DNA of 64,000 nt from Prosapia bicincta (GCA_036971475.1 JBAIZL010000005.1:63542655-63606654); one strand, 5' to 3'; shown: positions 37,401 to 50,487, counted from the stretch's first letter. Notes: a model not told the origin generated them from the letters alone. Program-made: numbers and translations.

Positions 37401-40400
37401 TTTTGTAGAAATCGTAAAATCCATGAACTATAATTCATGCATTTTTTTTAGAGCAAATATATGACAATTGCCATAGCTCCTATAATACTTATTATAGATC
37501 AATTCTAAGAGCACAATGCGAATCTATGGTCGATTCTGCGTTTATTATGCCTTTTAAATGAGAAATCCGTTTTTTGTAGAAATCGCAAAATCCATGAACT
37601 ATAATTCATGCATTTTTTTAGAGAAAATATATGACAATTGCGATAGCTCCTATAATACTTATTATAGATCAATTCTAAGAGCACAATGCGAATCTATGGC
37701 CGATTCTGCGTTTATTATGCCTATTAAATGAGAAATCCATTTTTTGTAGAAATCGTAAAATCCATGAACTATAATTCATGCATTTTTTTAGAGAAAATAT
37801 ATGACAATTGCGATAGCTCCTATAATACTTATTATAGATCAATTCTAAGTGCACAATGCGAATCTAGGGTCGATTCTGCGTTTATTATGCATTTTAAATG
37901 AGAAATCCATTTTTTGTAGAAATCGCAAAATCCATGAACTATAATTCATGCATTTTTTTTAGAGCAAATATATGACAATTGCCATAGCTCCTATAATACT
38001 TATTATAGATCAATTCTAAGAGCACAATGCGAATCTATGGTCGATTCTGCGTTTATTATGCCTTTTAAATGAGAAATCCATTTTTTGTAGAAATCGCAAA
38101 ATCCATGAACTATAATTCATGCATTTTTTTTAGAGCAAATATATGACAATTGCGATAGCTCCTATAGTTTTTATTATAGATCAAATCTAAGAGCACAATG
38201 CGAATCTATGGTCGATTCTGCGTTTATTATGCCTTTTAAATGAGAAATCCATTTTTTGTAGAAATCGCAAAATCCATGAACTATAATTCATGCATTTTTT
38301 AAGAAAAAATATATGACAATCGCGATAGCTCCTACAATACTTAATATAGATCAATTCTAAAAGCACAATGCGAATCTATGGGCGATTCTGCGTTTATTAT
38401 GCCTTTTAAATGAGAAATCCATTTTTTGTAGAAATCGCAATATCCATGAACTATAATTCATGCATTTCTTTTAGAGCAAATATATGACAATTGCCATAGC
38501 TCCTATAATACTTATTATAGATCAATTCTAAGAGCACAATGCGAATCTATGGTCGATTCTGCGTTTATTATGCCTTTTAAATGAGAAATCCGTTTTTTGT
38601 AGAAATCGCAAAATCCATGAACTATAATTCATGCATTTTTTTAGAGAAAATATATGACAATTGCGATAGCTCCTATAATACTTATTATAGATCAATTCTA
38701 AGAGCACAATGCGAATCTATGGTCGATTCTGCGTTTATTATGCCTTTTAAATGAGAAATCCATTTTTTGTAGAAATCGTAAAATCCATGAACTATAATTC
38801 ATGCATTTTTTAAGAGAAAATATGTGACAATCGCGATAGCTCCTATAATACTTATTATAGATCAATTCTAAGTGCACAATGCGAATCTAGGGTCGATTCT
38901 GCGTTCATTATGCCTTTTAAATGAGAAATCCATATTTTGTAGAAATCGTAAAATCCATGAACTATAATTCATGCATTTTTTAAGAGAAAATATATGACAA
39001 TCGCGATAGCTCCTATAATACTTATTATAGATCCATTCTAAGAGCACAATGCGAATCTATGGTCGATTCTGCGTTTATTATGCCTTTTAAATGAGAAATC
39101 CATTTTTTGTAGAAATCGTAAAATCCATGAACTATAATTCATGCATTTTTTTTAGAGCAAATATATGACAATTGCCATAGCTCCTATAATACTTATTATA
39201 GATCAATTCTAAGAGCACAATGCGAATCTATGGTCGATTCTGCGTTTATTATGCCTTTTAAATGAGAAATCCGTTTTTTGTAGAAATCGCAAAATCCATG
39301 AACTATAATTCATGCATTTTTTTAGAGAAAATATATGACAATTGCGATAGCTCCTATAATACTTATTATAGATCAATTCTAAGAGCACAATGCGAATCTA
39401 TGGCCGATTCTGCGTTTATTATGCCTATTAAATGAGAAATCCATTTTTTGTAGAAATCGTAAAATCCATGAACTATAATTCATGCATTTTTTTAGAGAAA
39501 ATATATGACACTTGCGATAGCTCCTATAATACTTATTATAGATCAATTCTAAGTTCACAATGCGAATCTAGGGTCGATTCTGCGTTTATTATGCATTTTA
39601 AATGAGAAATCCATTTTTTGTAGAAATCGCAAAATCCATGAACTATAATTCATGCATTTTTTTTAGAGCAAATATATGACAATTGCCATAGCTCCTATAA
39701 TACTTATTATAGATCAATTCTAAGAGCACAATGCGAATCTATGGTCGATTCTGCGTTTATTATGCCTTTTAAATGAGAAATCCATTTTTTGTAGAAATCG
39801 CAAAATCCATGAACTATAATTCATGCATTTTTTTTAGAGCAAATATATGACAATTGCGATAGCTCCTATAATTTTTATTATAGATCAAATCTAAGAGCAC
39901 AATGCGAATCTATGGTCGATTCTGCGTTTATTATGCCTTTTAAATGAGAAATCCATTTTTTGTAGAAATCGCAAAATCCATGAACTATAATTCATGCATT
40001 TTTTAAGAAAAAATATATGACAATCGCGATAGCTCCTACAATACTTAATATAGATCAATTCTAAAAGCACAATGCGAATCTATGGTCGATTCTGCGTTTA
40101 TTATGCCTTTTAAATGAGAAATCCATTTTTTGTAGAAATCGCAATATCCATGAACTATAATTCATGCATTTCTTTTAGAGCAAATATATGACAATTGCCA
40201 TAGCTCCTATAATACTTATTATAGATCAATTCTAAGAGCACAATGCGAATCTATGGTCAATTCTGCGTTTATTATGCCTTTTAAATGAGAAATCCGTTTT
40301 TTGTAGAAATCGCAAAATCCATAAACTATAATTCATGCATTTTTTTAGAGAAAATATATGACAATTGCGATAGCTCCTATAATACTTATTATAGATCAAT

Positions 40401-43336
40401 TCTAAGAGCACAATGCGAATCTATGGTCGATTCTGCGTTTATTATGCCTATTAAATGAGAAATCCATTTTTTGTAGAAATCGTAAAATCCATGAACTATA
40501 ATTCATGCATTTTTTTAGAGAAAATATATGACAATTGCGATAGCTCCTATAATACTTATTATAGATCAATTCTAAGTGCACAATGCGAATCTATGGTCGA
40601 TTCTGCGTTTATTATGCCTTTTAAATGAGAAATCCATTTTTTGTAGAAATCGCAAAATCCATGAACTATAATTCATGCATTTTTTTTAGAGCAAATATAT
40701 GACAATTGCCATAGCTCCTATAATACTTATTATAGATCAATTCTAAGAGCACAATGCGAATCTATGGTCGATTCTGCGTTTATTATGCCTTTTAAATGAG
40801 AAATCCATTTTTTGTAGAAATCGCAAAATCCATGAACTATAATTCATGCATTTTTTTTAGAGCAAATATATGACAATTGCGATAGCTCCTATAATTTTTA
40901 TTATAGATCAAATCTAAGAGCACAATGCGAATCTATGGTCGATTCTGCGTTTATTATGCCTTTTAAATGAGAAATCCATTTTTTGTAGAAATCGCAAAAT
41001 CCATGAACTATAATTCATGCATTTCTTCTAGAGCAAATATATGACAATTGCCATAGCTCCTATAATACTTATTATAGATCAATTCTAAGAGCACAATGCG
41101 AATCTATGGTCGTTTCTGCGTTTATTATGCCTTTTAAATGAGAAATCCATTTTTTGTAGAAATCGCAAAATCCATGAACTATAATTCATGCATTTTTTAA
41201 GAGAAAATATATGACAATCGCGATAGCTCCTATAATACTTATTATAGATCCATTCTAAGAGCACAATGCGAATCTATGGTCGATTCTGCGTTTATTATGC
41301 CTTTTAAATGAGAAATCCATTTTTTGTAGAAATCGTAAAATCCATGAACTATAATTCATGCATTTTTTAAGAGAAAATATATGACAATCGCGATAGCTCC
41401 TACAATACCTATTATAGATCAATTCTAAAAGCACAATGCGAATCTATGGTCGATTCTGCGTTTATTATGCCTTTTAAATGAGAAATCCATTTTTTGTAGA
41501 AATCGCAATATCCATGAACTATAATTCATGCATTTTTTTTAGAGCAAATATATGACAATTGCCATAGCTCCTATAATACTTATTATAGATCAATTCTAAG
41601 AGCACAATGCGAATCTATGGACGATTCTGCGTTTATTATGCCTTTTAAATGAGAAATCCGTTTTTTGTAGAAATCGCAAAATCCATGAACTATAATTCAT
41701 GCATTTTTTTAGAGAAAATATATGACAATTGCGATAGCTCCTATAATACTTATTATAGATCAATTCTAAGAGCACAATGCGAATCTATGGTCGATTCTGC
41801 GTTTATTATGCCTTTTAAATGAGAAATCCGTTTTTTGTAGAAATCGCAAAATCCATGAACTATAATTCATGCATTTTTTAAGAGAAAATATATGACAATC
41901 GCGATAGCTCCTACAATACTTAATATAGATCAATTCTAAGAGCACAATGCGAATCTATGGTCGATTCTGCGTTTATTATGCCTTTTAAATGAGAAATCCA
42001 TTTTTTGTAGAAATCGCAATATCCATGAACTATAATTCATGCATTTTTTTAGAGAAAATATATGACAATTGCGATAGCTCCTATTATACTTATTATAGAT
42101 CAATTCTAAGTGCACAATGCGAATCTATGGTCGATTCTGCGTTTATTATGCCTTTTAAATGAGAAATCCATTTTTTGTAGAAATCGCAAAATCCATGAAC
42201 TATAATTCATGCATTTTTTTTAGAGCAAATATATGACAATTGCCATAGCTCCTATAATACCTCTTATAGATCAATTCTAAGAGCACAATGCGAATCTATG
42301 GTCGATTCTGCGTTTATTATGCCTTTTAAATGAGAAATCCGTTTTTTGTAGAAATCGCAAAATCCATGAACTATAATTCATGCATTTTTTTAGAGAAAAT
42401 ATATGACAATTGCGATAGCTCCTATAATACTTATTATAGATCAATTCTAAGAGCACAATGCGAATCTATGGTCGATTCTGCGTTTATTATGCCTTTTAAA
42501 TGAGAAATCCATTTTTTGTAGAAATCGCAAAATCCATGAACTATAATTCATGCATTTTTTCAGAGCAAATATATGACAATTGCCATAGCTCCTATAATAC
42601 TTATTATAGATCAATTCTAAGAGCACAATGCGAATCTATGGTCGATTCTGCGTTTATTATGCCTTTTAAATGAGAAATCCATTTTTTGTAGAAATCGCAA
42701 AATCCATGAACTATAATTCATGCATTTTTTAAGAGAAAATATATGACAATCGCGATAGCTCCTACAATACTTAATATAGATCAATTCTAAGAGCACAATG
42801 CGAATCTATGGTCGATTCTGCGTTTATTATGCCTTTTAAATGAGAAATCCATTTTTTGTAGAAATCGCAATATCCATGAACTATAATTCATGCATTTTTT
42901 TAGAGAAAATATATGACAATTGCGATAGCTCCTATTATACTTATTATAGATCAATTCTAAGTGCACAATGCGAATCTATGGTCGATTCTGCGTTTATTAT
43001 GCCTTTTAAATGAGAAATCCATTTTTTGTAGAAATCGCAAAATCCATGAACTATAATTCATGCATTTTTTTTAGAGCAAATATATGACAATTGCCATAGC
43101 TCCTATAATACTTATTATAGATCAATTCTAAGAGCACAATGCGAATCTATGGTCGATTCTGCGTTTATTATGCCTTATAAATGAGAAATCCATTTTTTGT
43201 AGATATCGCAAAATCCATGAACTATAATTCATGCATTTTTTTTAGAGCAAATATATGACAATTGCGATAGCTCCTATAATTTTTATTATAGATCAAATCT
43301 AAGAGCACAATGCGAATCTATGGTCGATTCTGCGTT
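22471..43336 (-). repeat. ~170-bp satellite array, minus orientation (about 122 copies)
   Basis: The same monomer as in 10515-21695, reverse-complemented. It shows many nested higher-order repeats. The GGTCGTTTCTGCG variant recurs near 24071, 26458, 27651, 29013 and 33441. The ATTGTAAAATCCATTAAC variant recurs near 29750, 30430 and 31290. The TTTTTATTATAGATCAAATC variant recurs from 34080 on. Spacings are multiples of about 170 bp, as expected from unequal exchange. No genes are present; a 61-codon ORF near 35456-35641 is repeat sequence. Confidence 0.97.
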
Positions 43337-44229
43337 CGATTTCTACAAAAAATGGATTTCTCATTTAAAAGGCATAATACACGCAAAATCGACCATAGAT
43401 TCGCATTGTGCTCTTAGAATGGATCTATAATAAGTATTATAGGAGCTATCGCGATTGTCATATATTTTCTCTTAAAAAATGCATGAATTATAGTTCATGG
43501 ATTTTGCGATTTCTACAAAAAATGGATTTCTCATTTAAAAAGCATAATAAACGCAGAATCGACCATAGATTCGCATTGTGCACTTAGAATTGATCTATAA
43601 TAAGTATTATAGGAGCTATCGCGATTGTCATATATTTTCTCTTAAAAAATGCATGAATTATAGTTCATGGATTTTGCGATATCTACAAAAAATGGATTTC
43701 TCATTTAAAAGGCATAATAAACGCAGAATCGACCATAGATTCGCATTGTGCTCTTAGATTTGATCTATAATAAGTATTATAGGAGTTATCGCAATTGTCA
43801 TAACTTTTCTCTAAAAAAATGCATGAATTATAGTTCATGGATTTTGCGATTTCTACAAAAAATGGATTTCTCATTTAAAAGGCATAATAAACGCAGAATA
43901 GACCATAGATTCGCATTGTGAACTTAGAATTGATCTATATTAAGTATTATAAGAGCCATCGCAATTGTCATATATTTGCTCTAAAGAAAATGCATGAATT
44001 ATAGTTCATGGATTTTGCGATTTCTACAAAAAATGGATTTCTTATTTAAAAGGCATAATAGACGCAGAATCCACCATAGATTCGCATTGTGCACTTAGAA
44101 TTGATCTATAATAAGTATTATAGGAGCTATCGCAATTGTCATATATTTTCTCTAAAAAAATGCATGAATTATAGGTCATGGATTTTGCGATTTCTACAAA
44201 AAATGGATTTCTCATTTAAAAGGCATAAT
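43337..44229 (+). repeat. satellite array, plus orientation (about 5 copies)
   Basis: Orientation reverts at 43336, where a minus monomer ending TCTGCGTT joins CGATTTCTAC of a plus monomer. The last 270 bp (about 43960-44229) match 60353-60622, including rare variants such as TTCTTATTT, ATAGACGCAGAATCC and ATTATAGGTC, so this is the left half of a split higher-order repeat. Confidence 0.95.
44224..44229. repeat. 6-bp target site duplication (CATAAT), left
   Basis: CATAAT directly precedes the AGTAGAAC terminus and is repeated at 56702-56707. A 6-bp duplication is diagnostic for Polinton integration. Confidence 0.9.
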
Positions 44230-45139
44230 AGTAGAACAGGGCATAGAATAGCGCGCCCACCCCTAAACTCGGCCGCTACGTAACCTAGGACTATAGGGGT
44301 AGTTTTGGATGATGCTCAAGGTCATCCCGACCTTGACCCCAGACCAAGGGGTGGTTTCGACCACGTTCAGGGGGGTAGGGGGTAGTTTTTCGAAAAAAAA
44401 AAAAACAAAATCGGCCGCCACGTAACCTAGGAGTATAGGGGTAGTCTCGGATGATGCGGGCCGACGTCCTGACCCTGACCGTAGCTTTGGGGGTGGTTTC
44501 GACCACGTCTAGAGGGGTGGGGGGTAGTTTTTCGAAAAAAATCTTATTTTAACCTAACTCGGCCGCTACGTAACCTAGGACTATAGGGGTAGTTTTGGAT
44601 GTTGCAGAGGCCTGACGCCGACCCTCACCCAACCCTAAGGGCGGTTTTGACCATGCCTAGAGGGGTGGAAAAAGGAAAAAACTAATTCCAACTAGCTAAC
44701 CTAAGCCAGCCAAAATGGATCTAACCTAACCTAACCTACGTGTTGGGGGGTGACCTCGGCCACGTTCAGGACCAACACCGGGGGATGCTCCGGGGGTGGA
44801 TTGGGGGTGGGGGGTAGTTTTCGAAAAAATTTTGGAAAAACGTGCCTTGACCGATAGGGTATGTCTAGAGTGTATTATTGCGTCGGTAGGGGTAGTTTCA
44901 CCTAGGGGTAGTTTTCACATAAAATACGAAATTGCCGAAAATCGATCGGTTGGATCAACAGACAGTACGGGATACGTGCAGAGGCTCTTTTGGACCACTG
45001 CGGGGGCGGATTCACCAAGGGGTAGTTTTTACAAAAAATACGAAATTGCCGAAAATCGATCGGTTGGATCAAATGGCCGTATATGGTATGGTTAAAGTCC
45101 ATCTTGGTGGGCTGTGGGGGTGGTTTCACCTGTTTTTAG

Positions 45140-45960
45140 ATTGCCAAAAATAATCGGTGACCTAGGTAAAAGTCACCCAGGCATCAGGTAAACCCGCCAA
45201 TATGGTGCACGCACTCGGTTAAAGCCAATCCAAGCCCAGCCACCCAGCAGCTATGCCTTAGGTAAAGCTAACACGGAGCTAGCCCTCGGGTAAAGCCATC
45301 ACGAGGCCGACCCTTAGGTAAAGTGACCCTGGAATAGCTCCGGTGGTGGGGGTAACCTTTGGAAAGATGTAACGGTTATCTGATGACGTATCAGCGCCCG
45401 AGCGAGTCTAGGCAAGTAGTAGGCATACCCTAACTAGAGTGTTCTACCCTAAATAAATTGGCTGATGCAGGGCAAGGGGCAAACCTACAGAGTTAACACA
45501 CTATCTTGGAGGTAGACCCACCCAAACCTCAGGCATAGCATCCCTGCAGCGGGGATTTAGCCAACCCAAGGCAGGCCCTTAAGTAAAGCCCCCTGAAAAA
45601 AAGGCCTAAGGTAAAGCTACCATGGAGCCTGGTCTTAGGTAAAGCCTCTTTGGAGGTAGACTTTAAGTAAAGCTACCCAAGAGCCTGGCCAGGCTGGTTG
45701 CTATATCAATTACAACCTATCGACCAAGACAAACACCTCCACCAAGTCCTAGGTAAAGCCAGCCGAGTGTCAGACCTCCGTTAAAGTAACCGAGGAGTCG
45801 GGCCTGAGGTAGAGCCGGCCAGGCCCTAGGTAAAGCTACCATTGAGGCAGACCATCGGTAAAGCCGCCCAGGACATAGGAATAGTCTATACGGAGCATGG
45901 CCTCAGGTAAAAGCCATCCCGAAGACCGCCCATAGGTAAAGTAACCCCGGAATCCTACAT
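45140..45960 (+). repeat. dispersed AGGTAAAGC motif cluster
   Basis: The short motif (T)AGGTAAAGC(T/C)(A)CC recurs every 30-60 bp with variable spacers, often followed by GGAG. It also occurs at 48950-49035, in the right arm at 51810-52000 and 55700-55910 (complement), and in the remnant at 4415-4560. It is not a strict tandem repeat. A protein-binding or replication role is conceivable but unproved. Confidence 0.7.
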
Positions 45961-46879
45961 TAAGTGAGGGTGGTTATCAAATGAAATTACCAAAAATGAT
46001 CGGCTACATCAAACGACCAACATTCCAACTAAACACTAATTGTAACCGACCAACCGAGCGCAAATAGTCAACAAGTTGAATCGACCAATCACATTGCAGG
46101 GGCCCGGTGGGCTTATGCAAACGGTCGCAGTAAGACGTGAAAGCCCATATACCATGGTAAACCAATATATATGATAGTCCACATAATGTGTTAAACAAAC
46201 ATGCAGGCCTAGATACATACTATGCTAGGCCAACATACAAGGGCCTACCATGTCTGTAAACCACAGGCCAAACCCCGTATGACCTGAGCTATTTTCACCT
46301 CCTCTATCAGGTTGATCCTGGCAACCATCTAATATGGGAGGTACTATAGGGTATATCTACCAATGCATAACCTATCAAGCCCACGTAAAGATTTATGACG
46401 TATCGGCGACCGAGCGACTCAGGTATTAGACCCACCCTAACTAGAGGGGGCAGGGGTTATGATTGTCAAAATTGTCTATGCTACAAAATAATAAACAAAG
46501 CAACAAAGCCCCGTCGTTTCAGGGAATACGCTTGACCGTGTGCTAGACATGTACAGACTTGCAGAGATAACACATTATCTAAAAACCGCAACGGCTGCCG
46601 GTGACCGCTATAGTAGGCATAAAAACCCGCACGGCTGTGTCGTTGTGAATCTAGGCACACGTGTCTATGTTTTGATTACTGTATCAATTTACTGTGTACT
46701 GTTGTCATACCAAGGCCTACATATATAATCAGAAATCAGTGTAAATAATCAAATAGCCTCAATGGACAGCTCCTAAGCTGTAAATGTATCTAGATATAAA
46801 GGTATATATGGAGAAACACTAATAAAGAGGCCTATCACAAAACGAGAATAAATATATGTTATAAAACGATGCCAAGCCA

Positions 46880-48420
46880 TCATGCATGCTATCATACATA
46901 GGCATGTTTAGCCAACACACGTGATAGGACACATAATGTGTTAAACAAATATGCGTGTAAACCTGCATACTATGCTAAGCCGACTTACATGGGCCTACTA
47001 TGTCGGTAAACCACTGGCCAAAGCCTATATGACCTGAGCTATTTACACCTCGTCTATCAGGTAGAACTTGGCAGCCGTATAATATGGTATAGATAACAAT
47101 GCATAACATATCACGCCCATGACGGTCAACAAATATTACAATATAATTTTAAAAAAAAAAGTTACGCAACCTATATACATACAATGCTAACCAATATAGG
47201 CATATATACTATGCTAAACCAGCATGCAATATACTCTAAATAGCCATATATATATGCTGTTAAACCAATATGCAGGTTAACCTATATACAGCCCTTATTA
47301 GGCAAATATCCCCGTTACCCACATAGGCCTATGTTAAGCCAGGATGAATGATAGCTTATATAGTGTGTTAAACAAATATGCTTGTAAACCTACATAAATA
47401 ATATGCTAAGCCTGTGCTAAACAGATATGCGTGTAAACCGACATAAATACTATGCTAACCAACATGGATGCTATCCTACATAGGCTTATATACTATGTTA
47501 GGCCCGCATACGTAATTACCCTATATAGTGTGTTAAATAAATATGCGTGTAAACCAAATAAATACTATGCTAAACCGACATGCATGCTATCATACTATGT
47601 TAGGCCTACATAATGTGTTAAACATATATGTGTGTGCAAGCTTGCATAGATATTATGCTAAGAAGACATGGGCCTACAAAGTATAACACATTATATCCGG
47701 TGCATAGTTTAGCTAACGGTCATCACACACTATCCTACAAGCTGCTCACAAATTACCTGATACATAGCCTGGCTAATCATTAACACATAGTAGGCCCCAA
47801 CACATAATATCCGGTGCATAGCCTAGCTAAATAAGCATAAACTCCCCAAAATTGGCATATCAATTATGTATGGTCTAGATATAGTCACACATGTCATTTC
47901 AAAAGTCAGCTGGAAAGAAACACTAGCCTGGCTGATCGTTAACACATAGTAGGCCCCAACACATAATCTCCAGTGCATAGCCAGGCTAATGTTCATCATG
48001 TAGTACCCAATGCATAGCTTGAGTATGGTTTATCCAAAGCATAGCTTGACTATGATTATCACATGAGTAGGTTGATTACAAACTAACACATAATAATCAT
48101 TGCACAGTCTGACTAATGGTTATTAAATAGTACCTGTTGCATAGCCAGGCTAATGATTAACACATAGTACCCGATGCACAGTCTGACTAGGGTAAACACA
48201 TAGTATCCGAACCATAGATTGACTAATGGTTAACACATGGTATCCAAAGCATAGCTAGGCTAGCGAATAACTAATGGTTAGTTTGACTATGGTTAACACA
48301 CACACAGTATCCGATGCGTAGCTTAGCTAATGGATAACACATAGTAACCTATGCTTAGCCTGACTAGGGCTAACACATATCCGATGAATGGCTCGACTAA
48401 GGCTAACACACAGTATCCGG
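46880..48420 (+). repeat. degenerate 35-45-bp repeats in left TIR
   Basis: 46880-47650 repeats phrases such as TGTGTTAAACAAATATGCGTGTAAACC and TATGCTAAGCCGACATG. 47660-48420 repeats CACATAGTATCCGATGCATAGC followed by TGACTAATGG. Units are diverged and interspersed. Complementary copies make up the matching part of the right arm. Confidence 0.7.
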
Positions 48421-48660
48421 ATCGAATATGACGTCATCCAGGGCGAAGACAGCGGCTATGTTGATACCGTGATGGCCAGTGTAGGCCAGATCAAATAACT
48501 AAACTACTGTCTTACGCGAAGTTCAAACGAACAACATTGACACCAAGTCCGGCTCGACTAAGGCTAACACACAGTATCCGGATCGAATATGACGTCATCC
48601 AGGGCGAAGACAGCGGCCATGTTGATACCGTGATGGCCAGTGTAGGCTAGATCAAATAGC
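48391..48660 (+). repeat. tandem ~160-bp repeat with TGACGTCA, left arm
   Basis: The segment starting GGCTCGACTAAGGCTAACAC occurs at 48391 (first copy slightly diverged at its start) and at 48551. Each contains GATCGAATATGACGTCATCC and a downstream GCGG(C/T)(C/T)ATGTTGATACCG. Mirror copies lie at 52320-52560 in the right arm. Confidence 0.8.
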
Positions 48661-49035
48661 CAGCGTTTCAACTAAACTACTGTCTTACGCTAAGTTTAAC
48701 CGCCCAACATTTACACCAAGCTCAAATAGGCTACGGCCAGATCAACGTTTCAGCTAACCAACGCCGAAAAACTTACGCTAATCAACCAGCAAACTGACAC
48801 CTGGATCAAATGGGCCTATGGTTAGTGAAGGCACAGGAGCCTTAGGCCTTAGACATAGCTACCAACGCATACCAAAATAGCTATGCAGAAACCGTCAAGG
48901 CCTGTCTAGGTATGTTGTATCATTTACAGCATCAAAACTAAGGTAAAGCTACCTTTCAGGTATGCCCTAGGTAAAGCTACCTTTGAGGTAGGCCTTAGGT
49001 AAAACCACCCAGGTCGTAGGTAAAGCTAGCTTGGA

Positions 49036-49438
49036 GAAGGGCCCGTGTTTTGCCCTAATCAGATTTTAACGCACTTTAACGACAGTTTACATTTCTGTTA
49101 GATTTAGCAAGAGTTTACATGTTTTTGCGAAGTTATATTTAACCTAAATTACGCCGGGTGATTGGAATTTTTATGAGATATGTCTAAGCTAGTGTTAAAC
49201 TTGTCTAGAGGCCGAGATTACTAGATATCCAGTAATGTGTCTCGTGCGGGTTGCGACCTGTCAAGCAGATTGTAATGTGTATAATGCAGCTGTAACTAGA
49301 TTTAACACTGAATGTTTAATTTGGTTATCGTTCAAATCATATTATTATCAAGACACTAGTACTTATCCTATGTTGACCTCTACATATATAGTTTGTTTTA
49401 GGGGTTTCAATAAGTACAAACACATGTAAACAAAATCA
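49036..49438. other. left core spacer, no gene seen
   Basis: Unique sequence between the left TIR and the IAP 3' end. A 64-codon plus-strand ORF (49235-49429) has no recognisable motif and runs into the IAP 3' region. I see nothing else. Confidence 0.5.
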
Positions 49439-49439
49439 T

Positions 49440-49445
49440 TTTATT
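49440..49445 (-). terminator. poly(A) signal of the IAP gene
   Basis: AATAAA on the minus strand, 35 bp past the IAP stop codon. Confidence 0.6.
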
Positions 49446-49479
49446 GATCACATAGTAGTATTATTTACATTAGGCTTAG

Positions 49480-50016
49480 CTACGATAGATATACTCTTAT
49501 CGTAGCGGATGTCCGCACTCTGCATATGCTACACTCTTGAAGGTTCAATGCACACCCCAGACAGGCAAACACATGTCCGCACGGTAGAAGGGCAACCTGT
49601 ATTTCTTCGATACAGCAAATCTTGCACAGCGTACGATCAATCTGATTGTTTACACCGTCATCGTCGTCCGAGTAGTCTTCATCGTCTGTTGTACAGATGT
49701 CTTCCCCCATCTGTGCCTGTTTAGCACATATACCCACTATGTATTTACATTTAGGAAACCACTTTGCATGTTCCTGTAACGGATCATCATTCGCTGACCA
49801 ATCTTTAAGGCCTCCGGCGCATGTAAAGCACAATGTTTGATCTTCTGGGCCGGTGTAAAAGAAACCCGCCTCGCTGAGACGCTCGGGGTTGACAGTATCA
49901 TTTGACACTCCTTTCCAAGTACGAAACGATCGTAATCTACGACGATACGGTGATAGTTTGGGGAAGGCTTTCTTCTCGATTGTGAGAGTATCTGTCCAGT
50001 AGTAGACACCTACCAT
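49480..50016 (-). CDS. BIR-RING inhibitor-of-apoptosis protein (178 aa)
   Basis: A single-exon gene starting at ATG 50016. It has one BIR domain (about residues 25-95) with the zinc ligands in place: CFTC, then H and C in EHAKWFPKC, plus the usual GFFYTG and DW motifs. An acidic linker (DDEDYSDDDD) follows, and then a C-terminal C3HC4 RING with CKIC, LPCGHVFAC and CSICR. One BIR plus a RING resembles viral IAPs and short insect IAPs. The BIR would bind caspases or IAP antagonists in the cytosol and the RING would act as a ubiquitin ligase; this is family knowledge, not shown here. There is no CARD or UBA. The frame is open with all zinc ligands kept, in contrast to the decayed Polinton at 4-10 kb. 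It is divergent from the RING gene, with 471 bp between the two start codons. Confidence 0.9.
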   Translation of the reverse strand: MVGVYYWTDTLTIEKKAFPKLSPYRRRLRSFRTWKGVSNDTVNPERLSEAGFFYTGPEDQTLCFTCAGGLKDWSANDDPLQEHAKWFPKCKYIVGICAKQAQMGEDICTTDDEDYSDDDDGVNNQIDRTLCKICCIEEIQVALLPCGHVFACLGCALNLQECSICRVRTSATIRVYLS

Positions 50017-50052
50017 GGTGTTGTCTGAGGACTTGGGTCTGTGCTGTCCGTA

Positions 50053-50060
50053 CTTATATT
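50053..50060 (-). promoter_or_regulatory. TATA-like box of the IAP gene
   Basis: AATATAAG on the minus strand, about 40 bp upstream of the IAP start codon. This implies a very short 5' leader, so it is tentative. Confidence 0.35.
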
Positions 50061-50233
50061 GTTGGTTAGGGGATGATTACGTCGGGGTTGATCAGAGACA
50101 TGTTGAACTCGTTCAGATTTGTACACTCCCGCCCTTTGGCCGACCTTCCCTGCAGATGGACTAGTGTTATGGCAAGCAACAGTTAAACCTATACAGATGA
50201 CCGTCCGGACGCCATCTTGACCGACATTTTGTT

Positions 50234-50268
50234 TGACGTCATTTGCTGCGGTTATGTTGATATCGCGG
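50234..50268 (+). promoter_or_regulatory. TGACGTCA (CRE-like) module in divergent promoter
   Basis: TGACGTCA at 50234-50241 is followed by GCGGTTATGTTGATATCG. The same pair of motifs occurs in the TIR repeats at 48429, 48590, 52346 and 52507. It lies between the two cargo genes and could serve both. The palindrome is the binding site of CREB/ATF-type bZIP factors; use here is inferred. Confidence 0.5.
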
Positions 50269-50413
50269 TCATAACAGTATTAATGTATAGGTTTTAAAGA
50301 AGCATTGCCGAGCTCTGTGAGTATGATCTACTCTATTACCGTCGGTCATAGAGGTAATTATATACCGTTTTTCGGCTTGTGATGAGCAATTACGCGGGGA
50401 GGGGTGAAGTAGG

Positions 50414-50420
50414 TATATAT
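50414..50420 (+). promoter_or_regulatory. TATA box of the six-exon RING gene
   Basis: TATATAT, 74 bp upstream of the ATG at 50488. An initiator-like TCATAC follows about 27 bp downstream, which is normal spacing for an RNA polymerase II core promoter. Confidence 0.55.
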
Positions 50421-50487
50421 GCCGGGAATTTCATACAGCGAGCACCAGTCTTTGGCGTTTTTGCAATTAAGTGTGTTAAGATTAACG

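Larger units (their letters stand above)
44230..49035 (+). repeat. left terminal inverted repeat (~4.8 kb)
   Basis: From the AG tip inward it contains three similar ~150-bp blocks with CTCGGCCGCTACGTAACCTAGG (44268, 44410, 44560), a (CTAACC)n-like stretch near 44720, and two copies of the GAAATTGCCGAAAATCGATC unit. Next come many AGGTAAAGC(T/C)ACC motifs (45140-45960) and a long AT-rich part with degenerate ~40-bp repeats (46500-48420). It ends in AGGTAAAGCTAGCTTGGAG near 49035. The open frames here mirror one another on both strands and look non-coding. Relative to the right arm it has about 0.6 kb extra near 45.33-45.99 kb. Confidence 0.85.

Noticed and set aside
44291..45153. Overlapping ORFs in the left TIR (and mirror ORFs at 55916-56639)
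   Set aside because: They occur on both strands of a G-rich repeat, are Pro/Arg-rich by composition and contain no motif.
49509..50009. Alternative ORFs overlapping the IAP gene
   Set aside because: Shadow frames of the BIR-RING gene, whose zinc ligands are all in the minus-strand frame starting at 50016.
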